A stretch of 64,000 nt of DNA from an uncultured Microbacterium sp. (GCA_937988695.1 CALKHM010000104.1:62001-126000); one strand, 5' to 3'. Counted from the first letter of the stretch, positions 47,136 to 57,071 are shown. Notes: generated by a model from the letters alone, not told the origin. Numbers and translations: made by a program.

Positions 47136-49162
47136 GCGAGCCGCAGCCCATCCACCAGCTTCTCCAGGTCGTCCCCCATGAGCGCCACGTCGGCCGTCTC
47201 CAGGGCCACGTCCGTCCCGGCCGCCCCCATCGCCACGCCCACTGTGGCTTCGGCGAGGGCGGGCGCATCGTTGACGCCGTCTCCGACCATAGCGACGTGG
47301 CCGTGCTGTTCAGTGAGCTCGCGGACGATGCGCGCCTTGTCCTCGGGCTTGAGGTCGGCGTAGACGGTGTCGATCCCCACCTCGCGCGCGATGGCGTCGG
47401 CCGTGCGCTGGTTGTCCCCTGTAAGCATGGCGATCTTGCGCACCCCGGCCTCGTGGAGCGCGCGGATCGCGGCCGCGGCATTCGGCCGCACGTTGTCGCG
47501 GATGGCGAGGAGAGCCCACGCGGCCGACGCATCGCCGACCAGGATCACCGTCTTGCCCTCCGCCTGCAGCCGCGCGACCTCACCGTTCACCGATGTCAGC
47601 GGCACGGCGAGCTGCCGCTCGAACAGGGCGGGGCTTCCCACGTAGACCTCGCGCCCGCCGATCCGCGCCGAGGCGCCAGCACCGGTGATCGAGCGGAAGT
47701 CCGCGATGCCCGGCGGTTCGACGCCCCGCGAGCTCGCGTAGCGCGTGACCGCCGCCGCGAGCGGGTGCTGGCTCCGGGCCTCCACGCCGGCTGCGAGCCG
47801 TAACGCCTCCTCGGCCGCAACTGGCGCGCCCGCGAGCGGCACGACGTCGGTCACCTCCGGCGCGCCGTGCGTGATGGTGCCGGTCTTGTCGAGCGCGACG
47901 ACGGTGACCTTCGCCAGTTCCTCGACGAAGACGCCGCCCTTGATGAGGATCCCCTTGCGAGCAGCCGTGCCAAGGGCCGCGACGAGCGTGATCGGGATCG
48001 AGATGACGAGCGCGCAGGGAGCGGCGGCGACGATGAACACCGTGGCCCGCGTGACGGCCTCCCGCCAGGACATCGTGGCCAGCAGCGGGAGCAGGATCGC
48101 CATCAGGATGCCGACGCCAAGGACGGCGGGGGAGTAGCGCTTGCCAAACCGCTGGATGAATCGCTCGCTCGCGCCCTTCCGCTCGTGCGCCTCCTCGACC
48201 ATGTGGATGATGCGCGCGATGGTGTTCTCGGCGAACGCCTTGGTCGCGCACACTTCGAGTGCGCCCTCGCCGTTGATCGTCCCCGCGAACACCGTATCGC
48301 CCACGCCCTTCTCGACCGGCACGCTCTCGCCGGTCACCGGCGCCTGGTTCACGCTGGACGCGCCGACGAGGACCTCGCCGTCGGTCGGCATCGACTGTCC
48401 CGGCTTGACGATGAAGACGTCGCCCACGGCGACCTCCTCGACGGGGATCTCCGTCTCGCGACCGTTGCGCCGCACGAGCGCGGTCTTGGGGGCGAGCTCC
48501 ATCAACGCACGCACCGCAGATCGGGTCTTCTCCTCCGTGTACCCCTCCGCCGCCTCGGACATCGAGTAGAGGAAGGCGAGCATCGCGCCCTCGAAGGGCT
48601 CCCCCATGACCGTCGCGACCACTGCCGCGACCGACATGAGCAGCTCGATGCCGACCTCGCGCTCGAGGACGAGTTCCTCGAGTGCCTCGCGGCCGAAGTA
48701 GTAGCCGCCGATCAGCAGCGACGCGACGTAGATCCAGGTCGTCACCGCCTCGGGCGTGCCGCCCCGCCCCAGCAGCCAGCCGGCCAGGAGCAGGACGCCG
48801 GAGACGGCAGAGGCAATGACCTTCGGGTTCTTCCACGGCCGCGGCGCCTCCGGCATCGACATGGCCTCCTGAGGCGGGAACCCCAGCTCGCGGAGCGCGT
48901 CCTTCAGCCGGTCGGTGGTAACGGCCTCCGGGTCATAGTGCACGTCAACTCGGGCGGCGCTCGGATACACGACGAGGTCCGTGACGCCCCGCACGCCCTT
49001 GAGCGAACGGTTGATGCGGTTGGCGTCGCTCTCGCAGTCGAGATTGGCGACTCTGACGTCGAGCCGCGCCGATGGCGGCCCCGGCGTGTGCATGGGCTCG
49101 TCGGCGTCAGTGCCCGTCGCGTGAGCCGCGACGGTCGGGTCGGGGATATGCGGTGATGTCAT
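46964..49162 (-). CDS. P1B-type ATPase with an APC metal-site motif
   Basis: A 732-residue P-type ATPase from ATG 49162. A degenerate HMA lacks CxxC (VANLDCESDANRINRSLKGV). Then come actuator TGES, TM6 with APC (48014-48022), DKTGT with Asp425, HP, and MVGDGVNDAP. The final helix has AHEVSEFVVIASGLRML. APC marks the small P1B-6 group, whose metals are poorly known, and the HE-SE helix recalls the HEGxx of P1B-4. A small membrane protein and a CadC-type regulator precede it in the same direction, so it is likely Cd/Pb/Zn/Co-responsive. Its 3' end overlaps the convergent ArsR frame. Confidence 0.9.
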   Translation of the reverse strand: MTSPHIPDPTVAAHATGTDADEPMHTPGPPSARLDVRVANLDCESDANRINRSLKGVRGVTDLVVYPSAARVDVHYDPEAVTTDRLKDALRELGFPPQEAMSMPEAPRPWKNPKVIASAVSGVLLLAGWLLGRGGTPEAVTTWIYVASLLIGGYYFGREALEELVLEREVGIELLMSVAAVVATVMGEPFEGAMLAFLYSMSEAAEGYTEEKTRSAVRALMELAPKTALVRRNGRETEIPVEEVAVGDVFIVKPGQSMPTDGEVLVGASSVNQAPVTGESVPVEKGVGDTVFAGTINGEGALEVCATKAFAENTIARIIHMVEEAHERKGASERFIQRFGKRYSPAVLGVGILMAILLPLLATMSWREAVTRATVFIVAAAPCALVISIPITLVAALGTAARKGILIKGGVFVEELAKVTVVALDKTGTITHGAPEVTDVVPLAGAPVAAEEALRLAAGVEARSQHPLAAAVTRYASSRGVEPPGIADFRSITGAGASARIGGREVYVGSPALFERQLAVPLTSVNGEVARLQAEGKTVILVGDASAAWALLAIRDNVRPNAAAAIRALHEAGVRKIAMLTGDNQRTADAIAREVGIDTVYADLKPEDKARIVRELTEQHGHVAMVGDGVNDAPALAEATVGVAMGAAGTDVALETADVALMGDDLEKLVDGLRLAQRNQRIVRQNLALSAAVIGVLVVGAVLGTLTLPMAVIAHEVSEFVVIASGLRMLRA

Positions 49163-49263
49163 GCGTCGATGTCCTCCCTCCCTCGGTTCCGCTCGATCTG
49201 ACCCTGTCCTGGCTGCCCCGGCACGCCGCTGCGTCGCGCGGTCGCCCGCGACGACGAGGCTAC

Positions 49264-49626
49264 TCATCCACTGCGCAGGACGCCGAATACCAGCACGCCG
49301 ACGAACCCGAGATACGCGCCATCCGGGACGAGCACCTGCCCACGCGTCAGGCCCGGCCGCCGCGCGCCGAACGGGATGAAGACGACATAGAGCACAGCCA
49401 CCAGCGCGGCGAACGCGAGCGCGGTCACGAAGACTACGAAGTCGCCGACCAGCGCGGTGGTGAGCGCGAGCTGGAAGAGCGCGAGCGAAGCCACGTGGTC
49501 ACCGGCCAGCCGCCCCCGAGGACCTTGTTGGCGATCCCGGGCGGCCGGCGCCTCCGAGCCGAGCGCCCACTGCCGTGGGCGGCCCTCTGACGCGCCGGCG
49601 GGTGCCCGGTTAAGGAGGCTACGCAT
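49264..49626 (-). CDS. Small membrane protein between regulator and ATPase
   Basis: The frame from ATG 49626 encodes 120 residues and overlaps the end of the ArsR gene. The first 45 residues look non-conserved. A GTG inside (giving VASLALFQLALTTALVG) would produce a cleaner 77-residue protein. Two to three membrane segments follow (VVFVTALAFAALVAVLYVVF, YLGFVGVLVFGVL). I recognise no family. Its position between a metal regulator and a P1B ATPase suggests an accessory membrane subunit. Confidence 0.45.
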   Translation of the reverse strand: MRSLLNRAPAGASEGRPRQWALGSEAPAARDRQQGPRGRLAGDHVASLALFQLALTTALVGDFVVFVTALAFAALVAVLYVVFIPFGARRPGLTRGQVLVPDGAYLGFVGVLVFGVLRSG

Positions 49627-50110
49627 GATCCTCGACATGCTGCAGTCCGTCGCGGACGAGGTCCGCGACATGGCCGTCGTCCAGCGAGTAGTAGGCGATC
49701 TTCCCGACCTTGCGGTACCGCACCAGCCGTAGCTGCCGCAACGTCCGCAGGGAGTGCGAGACCGCAGACCGCGACACCCCGACCAGCGTCGCGATGTCAC
49801 AGACGCAGAGCTCCTCGGCCGTCAGTGCGGTGACAATCAGCAGGCGGGTGGGATCGCCCAACGCGCGCAGTGTCGCCGCGAGGGATGCGAGCCGCTCCGA
49901 GGGCGGCAATGCCTGACGCGCACGCTCGACCTTGACGCGGTCGATGACCTCGATCTCGCACACGGGCGAGTTGTTGGCCCCACGTGCACGGGCCCCAGCC
50001 GCGATCCGGCGACTGGACTTGGAAGCGCGAGTCTGGGCGCGGTCGCCGCCGTTGGCGCGTTGGCCATCGGAGCGTGGGGCAGAGCGGGATTGCGTGGCTG
50101 AATGCGGCAT
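49619..50110 (-). CDS. CadC/SmtB-type metal-sensing repressor (second copy)
   Basis: A 163-residue ArsR-family protein from ATG 50110. After a basic, probably disordered 45-residue start come VCEIEVIDRVKVERARQALP and ELCVCDIATLVGVSRSAVSHSLRTLRQLRLV, ending KIAYYSLDDGHVADLV. It matches the regulator at 18626-19009 closely through the winged helix. N-terminal Cys plus CVC fit a Cd/Pb/Zn sensor. It is divergent from the second czc operon, with an operator-like dyad between, and reads toward the APC ATPase, so it may control both. Confidence 0.87.
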   Translation of the reverse strand: MPHSATQSRSAPRSDGQRANGGDRAQTRASKSSRRIAAGARARGANNSPVCEIEVIDRVKVERARQALPPSERLASLAATLRALGDPTRLLIVTALTAEELCVCDIATLVGVSRSAVSHSLRTLRQLRLVRYRKVGKIAYYSLDDGHVADLVRDGLQHVEDHA

Positions 50111-50127
50111 GATTACGTTTGCTGGTC

Positions 50128-50147
50128 ATGTGAGCACTCACTCACAT
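50128..50147. promoter_or_regulatory. ArsR-type operator between regulator and second czc operon
   Basis: ATGTGAG-cactca-CTCACAT is a perfect 7-bp inverted repeat with a 6-bp spacer, 18 bp from the regulator start and 62 bp from the first gene of the plus-strand operon. It has the TGA-N-TCA geometry of CadC/SmtB sites and corresponds in position to the dyad at 18590-18607. Confidence 0.6.
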
Positions 50148-50209
50148 ATCGTACCAGCGCCGCTCCTCGTTTGCAATCCACAGTGCTCGCACCCGCTCGC
50201 GCGCTCCTG

Positions 50210-50647
50210 ATGTCCCTCGGCTCACGCCGCTGCCGGCTCCGGCGCGTCGTGGCCGTGCTCATCATGGGCGTGTTCGCCTTCGAGTGCGGCGAGCCGCTGC
50301 TGGCTGCCGGCGCAGCCCCGCCGCCACTTGTCGAGCCATCGGTCGCGACCGCTGGCGCTTCCTTGAGGGCCGCTGCCGCGAGCGCCTCTGCGGTGGGCGC
50401 CCTAGCTGCTACCGGCGCCGAGGTTCTCGCGGCAGCGCCTGCCGGTGGCCCGGGCCGGGGCGAGCGCTCGGCGCCGAGCTTCCACCCGTGCGCGTGCACG
50501 CAGGCTGCCACATCCCTCGATGCGGTGCCGAGCGTGCCCGTACCGTCGCTGCTCGAGCGCGCCGCGCCGCCACAGCCCAGCGTGCGCGTCCCGTCAGGCC
50601 CGACGCCGGAGATCCCGCTCCGCCCACCCGCCGCGCGCGCGGTCTGA
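50210..50647 (+). CDS. Small secreted protein at the head of the second czc operon
   Basis: A 145-residue protein. A basic start (MSLGSRRCRLRR) and signal core (VVAVLIMGVFAFECGEPLLA) lead into an Ala/Pro-rich body with FHPCACTQAATS in the middle and PEIPLRPPAARAV at the end. The signal region (RR, FxxE, LLA), central CxC and LRPP ending parallel the His-rich leader at 18003-18434, although the His clusters are missing. I take them as distant relatives with the same operon position. A periplasmic sensor, inhibitor or chaperone role, as for CzcI, is inferred. Confidence 0.6.
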   Translation: MSLGSRRCRLRRVVAVLIMGVFAFECGEPLLAAGAAPPPLVEPSVATAGASLRAAAASASAVGALAATGAEVLAAAPAGGPGRGERSAPSFHPCACTQAATSLDAVPSVPVPSLLERAAPPQPSVRVPSGPTPEIPLRPPAARAV

Positions 50648-50899
50648 TCGCCCCGCGCCTCGAGCCGCACCCGCCGACGGTGCGCTCGGGGCTGACCGAG
50701 GCGCGTCGTTAGTACCGCCGTCCACTCCCGCGCGCCTCCCGGTGTGCGCTTCCGACGCGCCACACGGCGCACGACTCGGAGCGTCACGCATCACCGCGTC
50801 CCGGCTACCTGTACGCCCTCTCGTCACCGCTCCAGCCCCGTCGGTGGAGCCCTCGCGAGCGGCAGGCCGTCCCGGGGCCGCCCACTTGAGAGATCCCCT

Positions 50900-52390
50900 G
50901 TGCCCTGTTCGTCCGGTCCCGCGATTCTCCGCGCGCGCCTCCACCCGTTGATCGTGGCGGTCATCGCCGCGGCCGTCACGCCACCGTCGGTGATGTTGTC
51001 GCCGGCCTCGCTCTCGGCGCAGGAGGTGGCGCCACTACCCACCGGGACGACGTCTCCCCCGGATTCGCTGCTCGCCGCCCTGCTGCCAGCGTCGCTTCGC
51101 AGCGCACTCCTCTCCGCGAGCCCGGAGTTGGGCGTCCGCCGCTCGGCCGTCGCAGCCACCGAAGCGCGCCGCGACGCCGTAGGGTACGCGCGCCCTGCCG
51201 TGCTCTCGCTCGAATCGGAGGAGTCGCCGGACGGGCGCCTCGACCGCGGGACCACCTCGCTCGTCGTCAGCCGCGGTTTCCTGCCTAGCGGCCAGCGCCG
51301 CGCCGAGCGGGCCGTGGCCGCGGCGGCCGTGCGCGCGACCGAGATCGCGCTTGACGCGGGCGAGCGTCGGGTGCTCGCCCGCGGTGCCCGTGCCTTCGCG
51401 CAGGCCGTCGGCTGGCGCGCGGTGGCCGCGCGACTCGCCGCGCAGGACTCGCTGCTGGCGTCGACCGAGACGTCGCTCCGCACCCGCTTCGCCGTCGGTG
51501 ACGCGCGCTACGTGGACGTGCTGCGCCTGCGCACCGAGCGGCTCCACGTGCAGACCGAGCGAGCCGTGGCCCGCACGGAGGCCGAGATGGGTGTCCTCGA
51601 GCTCAGCGCGCTGCTCGGTCGTGAGGCCGCATCCGAGGCGATGCTGATCGCGCTCCTCGACTCCGCCACGGTCGAAGAACGCCACGCCGCCGCGGCAGGT
51701 GTCGGCGTCGCTGGGATCGCGCCGACGCTGACCGCGGCGGCCCTGCCGCCGGCGCCATCGCTCGAGGCACTGGTCGCACTCGCCCGCGACGTTCGCCTCG
51801 CCGACGCGCAGCTCGACCGCGCCACGGCTGCGCACCGGCTCGTCCTGGCCGGTCAACAGCCGGCGGTGAGTGCCTCCCTCGGTCTGCAACGCATCGGTGC
51901 CGAGGGCGATGGGTCGGCGAGCCTGGGCCCCGTCCTCAGCGCGAGCGTCTCGCTCCCCTTCACGGCGCGCCGGGCGAACCGCGCGGCAGCCGTGGCCGCG
52001 GAACGCGACGTCGTGACGGCGCGCGCGGCGCGTGCGGCGACCGAGGCCGCCGTGCACGGTGCGCTCGCCGCGGCACGGGCGCGGTACGAGTCCGCCCGCG
52101 CCCGGCTCGCCGAGTACGATGCGGCGCTGCTGCGTGCCGCGCGCGAGGAGCGGGAGAGCGCGCTCGCCGCGTACCGCACCGGCGACCTGTCGCTCCTCGA
52201 GCTGCTCGATTTCGAGCGCGCCCTCGCGCGTGCGGAGACCGACCGGACCCGCGCGGCGCTCGACGCGCTCGCCGCGCTCGCTGACCTCCTCTCCGGCGCC
52301 CCGACGGGCGAGAGCCTGTACGAGATGACCGCCACTGATACCGACCCCATGCCCATCACGGGCTCGACCGGGGAGACCGATGACCGATAA
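50900..52390 (+). CDS. czcC: CzcC-type outer-membrane factor of the second czc operon
   Basis: A TolC-family protein of about 496 residues from GTG 50900, chosen because it places the signal peptide (LIVAVIAAAVTPPSVMLSPA, ending SLSAQ) near the start; the frame is open from 50744. Two helical repeats contain SRGFLPSGQRRAERAVAAAA and LGPVLSASVSLPFTARRANR, the recurring strand-helix junctions of these exporters. The 3' end overlaps the adaptor gene by 11 bp. It is distinctly Ala/Arg-rich and quite diverged from the other czcC copy. Confidence 0.83.
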   Translation: MPCSSGPAILRARLHPLIVAVIAAAVTPPSVMLSPASLSAQEVAPLPTGTTSPPDSLLAALLPASLRSALLSASPELGVRRSAVAATEARRDAVGYARPAVLSLESEESPDGRLDRGTTSLVVSRGFLPSGQRRAERAVAAAAVRATEIALDAGERRVLARGARAFAQAVGWRAVAARLAAQDSLLASTETSLRTRFAVGDARYVDVLRLRTERLHVQTERAVARTEAEMGVLELSALLGREAASEAMLIALLDSATVEERHAAAAGVGVAGIAPTLTAAALPPAPSLEALVALARDVRLADAQLDRATAAHRLVLAGQQPAVSASLGLQRIGAEGDGSASLGPVLSASVSLPFTARRANRAAAVAAERDVVTARAARAATEAAVHGALAAARARYESARARLAEYDAALLRAAREERESALAAYRTGDLSLLELLDFERALARAETDRTRAALDALAALADLLSGAPTGESLYEMTATDTDPMPITGSTGETDDR

Positions 52391-53753
52391 CCACCCTGAG
52401 CGCATGTACCCCAGAATGCACCCGAGCATGCACTCGAGCATGCACTCGAGCATGCACCCGAGCACCAGCATGCAATGCGCCCGCGTGACGCTGCCCCGGC
52501 GCGTACTCCACTGGACGGCGCTGTTCTTGCTCGCCTCGACCGCAGCCTGCGGCGATGAAGGACGTGCCGCGGCCGAGCCGCGCGAGGAGGTCGCCGCCAG
52601 CGCCGAAGCGGCAGAACGGGCGGAGGCCGCCAATGGAGCCGCGGGCCCGGAGTCGGCCGAAGAAGGCGAGACGACCGGCGCCACGAGAGTGTCGCTCTCC
52701 GAGGCCGCCTTCGCGAACGCGCGCATCGCGGTGGAGCCCGCCCGCGCGGAGGCCGTGAGTGCAGCGTCCACCGACATCGAAGTGCCCGCCGAGGTCGAGT
52801 TCGACCCTGCGCGGGTCGCGCTGATCTCGCCGCGCGTGGGTGGGCGCGTCGAGCGGCTGCTGGCCGTACCCGGCGAGCGCGTCGCTGCCGGGCAGACGGT
52901 GGCGCTGCTCTACACGCCGGCCTACCTCACGGCACAGACCGATCTGCAGCAGGCCAAGCGGCGGCGCGATCTGCTCGCCGGCAGCGCCGATGCCGAGGGC
53001 GCGGACGCCCTCGTCGCGGCGGCACGCCGCCGGCTCCTCACCCTCGGCGTTACCGACTCCGAGGTGCGTGCGCTGGAGGACGGAGCCGAGCCGAAGTCGC
53101 TCCTTGCCGTCCGGGCACCGTTCGCGGGCAGCATCACGGAGCGGACCGCTCTGGTCGGCGCGGCCGTGGAGTCGGGTGCGCCGCTCTATACCATCGCCGA
53201 TCTGTCCGTGGTGAACGTCGCCGCCAACGTGCCCGAACGCCTCCATCGCGCGGTGCGTCCGGGCCAGGCCGCCGTCGTGCGCGTTGCCGCGGCGCCCGAG
53301 GCAACCATCCTCGGCCGAGTGACGCGCATCAGCGACCAGGTGGACGCGAGCGCCAGGACGGTGGAAGCGCTCGTCCAGGTCGCGAATACCGGACGGTTGC
53401 TCAAGCCGGGGATGTTCGCGACGGTCACCATCCGCGATGCTGGCCACACGAGCGGCGCGACCATGGGGTCTGTGGCGTCCCAAACGGAAGCCGGCGCGGT
53501 GAGCGTCCCCGCCGCCGCAGTCGTCGCCGACGGCGACGGGCGCTACGTCTTCGTGCAGGTGGGCCCGCGCACGTTCGAGCGGCGTACGGTTGAGCTCGCG
53601 CCGGCTCCACGTGGCGCAGGCCCGGCGCGGGCTGGCAGTCGGGTGATCGTCATCAGCGGCCTGCGTGCTGGCGAGATGGTGGTCGCTCGAGGCGCCTTCA
53701 CGCTCAAGTCCGAGCTCGGGAAGGCGGAGTTCGGAGAGGAGGAGGGCGAATGA
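52380..53753 (+). CDS. czcB: CzcB-type adaptor lipoprotein with Met-His repeats ahead of its signal
   Basis: A 457-residue adaptor. From ATG 52380 it begins with a 30-residue stretch containing MHPSMHSSMHSSMHPS, then a signal (VLHWTALFLLASTAAC) with a lipobox. ATG 52470, just after the repeat, would give an ordinary lipoprotein, but the Shine-Dalgarno GGGG and the overlap with czcC favour the upstream start. The core has VGGRVERLLAVPGERVAAGQ (lipoyl-like), a helical hairpin and KPGMFATVTI (barrel). If translated, the Met-His repeat would stay with the signal peptide in the cytoplasm. Confidence 0.85.
   Translation: MTDNHPERMYPRMHPSMHSSMHSSMHPSTSMQCARVTLPRRVLHWTALFLLASTAACGDEGRAAAEPREEVAASAEAAERAEAANGAAGPESAEEGETTGATRVSLSEAAFANARIAVEPARAEAVSAASTDIEVPAEVEFDPARVALISPRVGGRVERLLAVPGERVAAGQTVALLYTPAYLTAQTDLQQAKRRRDLLAGSADAEGADALVAAARRRLLTLGVTDSEVRALEDGAEPKSLLAVRAPFAGSITERTALVGAAVESGAPLYTIADLSVVNVAANVPERLHRAVRPGQAAVVRVAAAPEATILGRVTRISDQVDASARTVEALVQVANTGRLLKPGMFATVTIRDAGHTSGATMGSVASQTEAGAVSVPAAAVVADGDGRYVFVQVGPRTFERRTVELAPAPRGAGPARAGSRVIVISGLRAGEMVVARGAFTLKSELGKAEFGEEEGE
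52416..52463. repeat. Four 12-bp tandem repeats
   Basis: The unit ATGCACTCGAGC (two copies exact, two with a C for T) encodes MHSS or MHPS four times at the start of the adaptor gene. Period 12, in frame, and each unit carries its own ATG. Confidence 0.93.
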
Positions 53754-56700
53754 CCACGCCGGACAACGCCTCGGGCATCGAGCGGCTCATCGCCTGGGCG
53801 ATCCGCTTCCGCGTGCTCGTCCTGCTTGCGGTCGTCGCGCTCGTCGGGGCAGGCACCTGGGCGCTCCGGACGCTCCGCGTGGACGCGTTCCCGGATCTCA
53901 CGAACGTGCAGGCGACCGTGCTCGCCGAGGCGCCGGGGCTCTCGCCCGTCGAGGTCGAGCGGCTCGTCGCCTTCCCGATCGAGGTCGCGATGAACGGCCT
54001 GCCGATGGTCGAGGAGGTCCGCTCGGTCAGCAAGTACGGCTTTGCCCAGGTCACCGTCGTCTTCGAGGACGGTGTGGATGTCTACTTCGCCCGCACGCTC
54101 GTATCCGAGCGCCTGCAGGGCGTGCGCGAGCAGCTCCCGCCCGGCGCCGAGGCGTCGCTCGGCCCCCTCGCCAGCGCTACCAGCGAGATCTACCTCTACA
54201 CACTCGAGGACACGACCGCCGATGGTGCCAGGTACGATCTGATGGCACTGCGGACGCTGCACGACCGGGTCGTGCGACCGCAACTCCGCGCCGTGTCGGG
54301 GATCGTCGAGATCAATCCGTTCGGCGGCTTCGTGCGTCAGGCCCAGGTCGTCGTGGACCCGACGAAGCTCGCCGCCTATGGGCTGAGCATCGGCGAGGTC
54401 GTCGAGGCGGTCGAGGCGAACAGCCAGCTTCCGGCCGGTGCATATGTCGAGCACGGGGAGGAGCAGTACGTCCTCCGGGGACTCGGGCAGGCGGAGAACC
54501 TGGACGACCTGCGCCGGAGCGTGATTCGCTCCGAGGGCGGTGTCCCCATCACAGTGGGCGACGTGGCCACCGTCCAGTACGGGCCCGAGGTGCGCCAGGG
54601 CGCGGTCACACGCGACAACCGCGGTGAGGTCATGAGCGGGATCGTCATGATGCTCCGCGGGGCCAACAGTCGCGAGGTCGTCCAGCGCGTGCGTGAGCGC
54701 GTGGAGGCGATCAACGCCTCGCTCCCCGAAGGCGTGGTGCTCGCGCCGTACTACGACCAGACCGACCTCGTGGCCGGCACCCTCAGCACGGTGCGGAGGA
54801 ACCTTGTCGAGGGCGGGTTCCTGGTCATCGCGGTCCTACTCCTCTTCCTTGGCAACGTGCGTGCGGCGCTCATCGTCGCGATCACGATCCCGCTGTCATT
54901 GCTGTTCTCGTTCATCGGCATGCGCTGGCTGGGACTCTCGGCCAACCTGATGAGCCTCGGCGCCATCGACTTCGGCATGATCGTGGACGGCAGCGTGGTG
55001 ATGGTCGAGGGAATCGTGCGACGACTCCACCAGGACGAAGAGGAGGGGAGCCTGCCGACCGACGACGCGGGGCTCCGGACGCGTCTCCTCGAGGTCGCGC
55101 GCGAGGTGGGGCGCCCCATCGCCTTCGGGGTGCTGATCATCATGCTCGTCTACGTGCCGATCATGGCGTTGCAGGGGCTGGAAGGGCGCATGTTCCGTCC
55201 GATGGCGCTCACGGTGGCGATGGCACTCTTCGGCAGCCTCCTACTCGCGCTCTGCCTCATCCCCGCCGCGGCGACGTGGCTCTTCCGGCGCGGCGCCCGC
55301 GAGTCGGCGTACGCGGTGCGTCTCGAGCGCTGGCTGCAGGCGCGCTATGCCGGCGTCCTCGGCTGGACGATGCGCCGGCCGAGGGTGACCCTCGCCGCAG
55401 CGGTGGCCGTGCTCGCGGCTACCTCGCTCCTCGTGCCGCGGCTCGGGACGGAGTTCCTCCCCGAGCTCGACGAGGGCTCTATCCTCATCCAGGCCACCAA
55501 GGACCCCGGCATCTCGCTCACGCACGCGGCCGAAGTGCATGCGGACATCGAGCGAGTGATCAAGCAGACGCCTGAGGTCACGACGGTGGTGAGCCGCCTC
55601 GGGCGTGCGGAAGTCGGGAGCGATCCGATGGGCGTCAACCAGTCCGACGTGTTCGTGATGCTCGCGTCGCGCGAGGAGTGGCGGCCGGACCTAACCAAGG
55701 AGGACATCGAGGAGGAGCTCGAGGAGCGTCTGCTCGAGCAGATCCCGGGCGTCGCGTTCGGCTTCACGCAGCCCATGAAGATGCGCCTCGACGAGCTGAT
55801 CTCGGGCGTGCGGAGCGACCTCGCGGTGAAGGTTTTTGGCGACGACCCCCTCGTGAACGCCCGCGCCGCCGAGCAGGTCGCGGCCGTGATCAACAAGGTG
55901 CCGGGCACCGCCGAGGTCTTCGTCGAGGCGACGCACGGACAGGGCTATCTCACGGTGCGGATGGACCGCGACGCGCTCGCCCGACATGGGATCCCCATCG
56001 AGACGGTGCGCGAGGCGCTCGCCGTGGCGGTCGGGAGCCAGCCGGTGGCGTTGGTGGCCGACGGCGCGGCCAACGCCGCCTACAACATCGAGGCGACCGT
56101 GACGGTGCCGGCCGAGTACCGGAACACGCCGGAGGGGATCGGCGCGATCACGGTGCCATCCGCGACGGGCGCGCGTGTGGCGCTCGCCGAGGTGGCCGAC
56201 ATCCGGCTCGAACCGGGCCCCGTGCAGGTGAACCGCGAGGCGGCGCAGCGGCTCGTCATCGTGCAGGCGAACGTGCGCGGGCGAGACCTCGGCGGCTACG
56301 TCGCCGACGTCCGTCGCGCCATCGAGACCCAGGCCGAGCTGCCGTCGGGCGTGTTCCTCACCTACGGCGGCCAGTTCGAGAACCAGGAGCGCGCCATGGG
56401 CCGGCTGCGCATCGTGGTGCCGCTATCCATCGCCCTCATCGCGCTCCTCCTGTATGCGTCGCTGCGCTCGTGGTCGCTCGCGGGGTTGGTGCTCGCCAAC
56501 CTACCCTTCGCCGCCGTGGGCGGCGTGCTCGCGCTCTGGCTCCGCGGCCTCCACCTGAGCGTGTCCGCCTCCATCGGCTTCATCGCGCTGTTCGGTGTGG
56601 CTGTGCTCAACGGGCTCGTACTCCTCTCGACCGTGCAACGCCGGCGGGCCGAGGGGGCGGCCCCGGCCGTGGCGGCGGCCGAAGGCGCCGCCACACGCCT

Positions 56701-56989
56701 CCGACCCGTGCTCATGACGGCGCTCGTGGCCAGCGTCGGCTTCATCCCAGTCGCGACGTCGCACGGCATGGGTGCCGAGGTGCAGCGGCCGCTCGCGACG
56801 GTGGTGATCGGCGGGCTGGTGACCTCGACGCTGCTCACGCTGTTCGTCCTGCCGACGCTGTATGCCTGGATCGAGGGGTACGCGCAGGAGCGGCGCGAGC
56901 GCCGTGCGCGGGCGGCGCAGGAGGCAGCCGAGGCGACAGCCTCAGCGCCCTTCGGCACGCCGACGGCGGCGAACACGCCCGCATCGTGA
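53750..56989 (+). CDS. czcA: CzcA-type heavy-metal RND pump, second operon
   Basis: A 1079-residue RND transporter whose ATG overlaps the adaptor stop (ATGA). TM4 reads DFGMIVDGSVVMVEGIVRR (about residues 406-424): HME1-like, except that the usual VEN is VEG. Conserved strings elsewhere include FPDLTNVQATVLAEAPGLSP and LGTEFLPELDEGSILIQ. It exports Co, Zn or Cd from the periplasm. It is clearly a different lineage from the pump at 11801, not a recent duplicate. Two hairpins follow the stop. Confidence 0.92.
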   Translation: MTTPDNASGIERLIAWAIRFRVLVLLAVVALVGAGTWALRTLRVDAFPDLTNVQATVLAEAPGLSPVEVERLVAFPIEVAMNGLPMVEEVRSVSKYGFAQVTVVFEDGVDVYFARTLVSERLQGVREQLPPGAEASLGPLASATSEIYLYTLEDTTADGARYDLMALRTLHDRVVRPQLRAVSGIVEINPFGGFVRQAQVVVDPTKLAAYGLSIGEVVEAVEANSQLPAGAYVEHGEEQYVLRGLGQAENLDDLRRSVIRSEGGVPITVGDVATVQYGPEVRQGAVTRDNRGEVMSGIVMMLRGANSREVVQRVRERVEAINASLPEGVVLAPYYDQTDLVAGTLSTVRRNLVEGGFLVIAVLLLFLGNVRAALIVAITIPLSLLFSFIGMRWLGLSANLMSLGAIDFGMIVDGSVVMVEGIVRRLHQDEEEGSLPTDDAGLRTRLLEVAREVGRPIAFGVLIIMLVYVPIMALQGLEGRMFRPMALTVAMALFGSLLLALCLIPAAATWLFRRGARESAYAVRLERWLQARYAGVLGWTMRRPRVTLAAAVAVLAATSLLVPRLGTEFLPELDEGSILIQATKDPGISLTHAAEVHADIERVIKQTPEVTTVVSRLGRAEVGSDPMGVNQSDVFVMLASREEWRPDLTKEDIEEELEERLLEQIPGVAFGFTQPMKMRLDELISGVRSDLAVKVFGDDPLVNARAAEQVAAVINKVPGTAEVFVEATHGQGYLTVRMDRDALARHGIPIETVREALAVAVGSQPVALVADGAANAAYNIEATVTVPAEYRNTPEGIGAITVPSATGARVALAEVADIRLEPGPVQVNREAAQRLVIVQANVRGRDLGGYVADVRRAIETQAELPSGVFLTYGGQFENQERAMGRLRIVVPLSIALIALLLYASLRSWSLAGLVLANLPFAAVGGVLALWLRGLHLSVSASIGFIALFGVAVLNGLVLLSTVQRRRAEGAAPAVAAAEGAATRLRPVLMTALVASVGFIPVATSHGMGAEVQRPLATVVIGGLVTSTLLTLFVLPTLYAWIEGYAQERRERRARAAQEAAEATASAPFGTPTAANTPAS

Positions 56990-56997
56990 CGAGAGAG

Positions 56998-57031
56998 GAG
57001 CCGGTCAGGATCATCCGGATCCTGCCGGCTC
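56998..57031 (+). terminator. Hairpin after the second czcA
   Basis: GAGCCGG, a bulged T, CAGGATC then a short loop and GATCCTG-CCGGCTC form a 14-bp stem 9 bp after the czcA stop. It is G/C-rich without a clear T tract. It probably ends the plus-strand operon. Confidence 0.55.
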
Positions 57032-57071
57032 GCTCGCAAGAAGGCGGCGCTCCGCGTTCGTAGCGAGACTG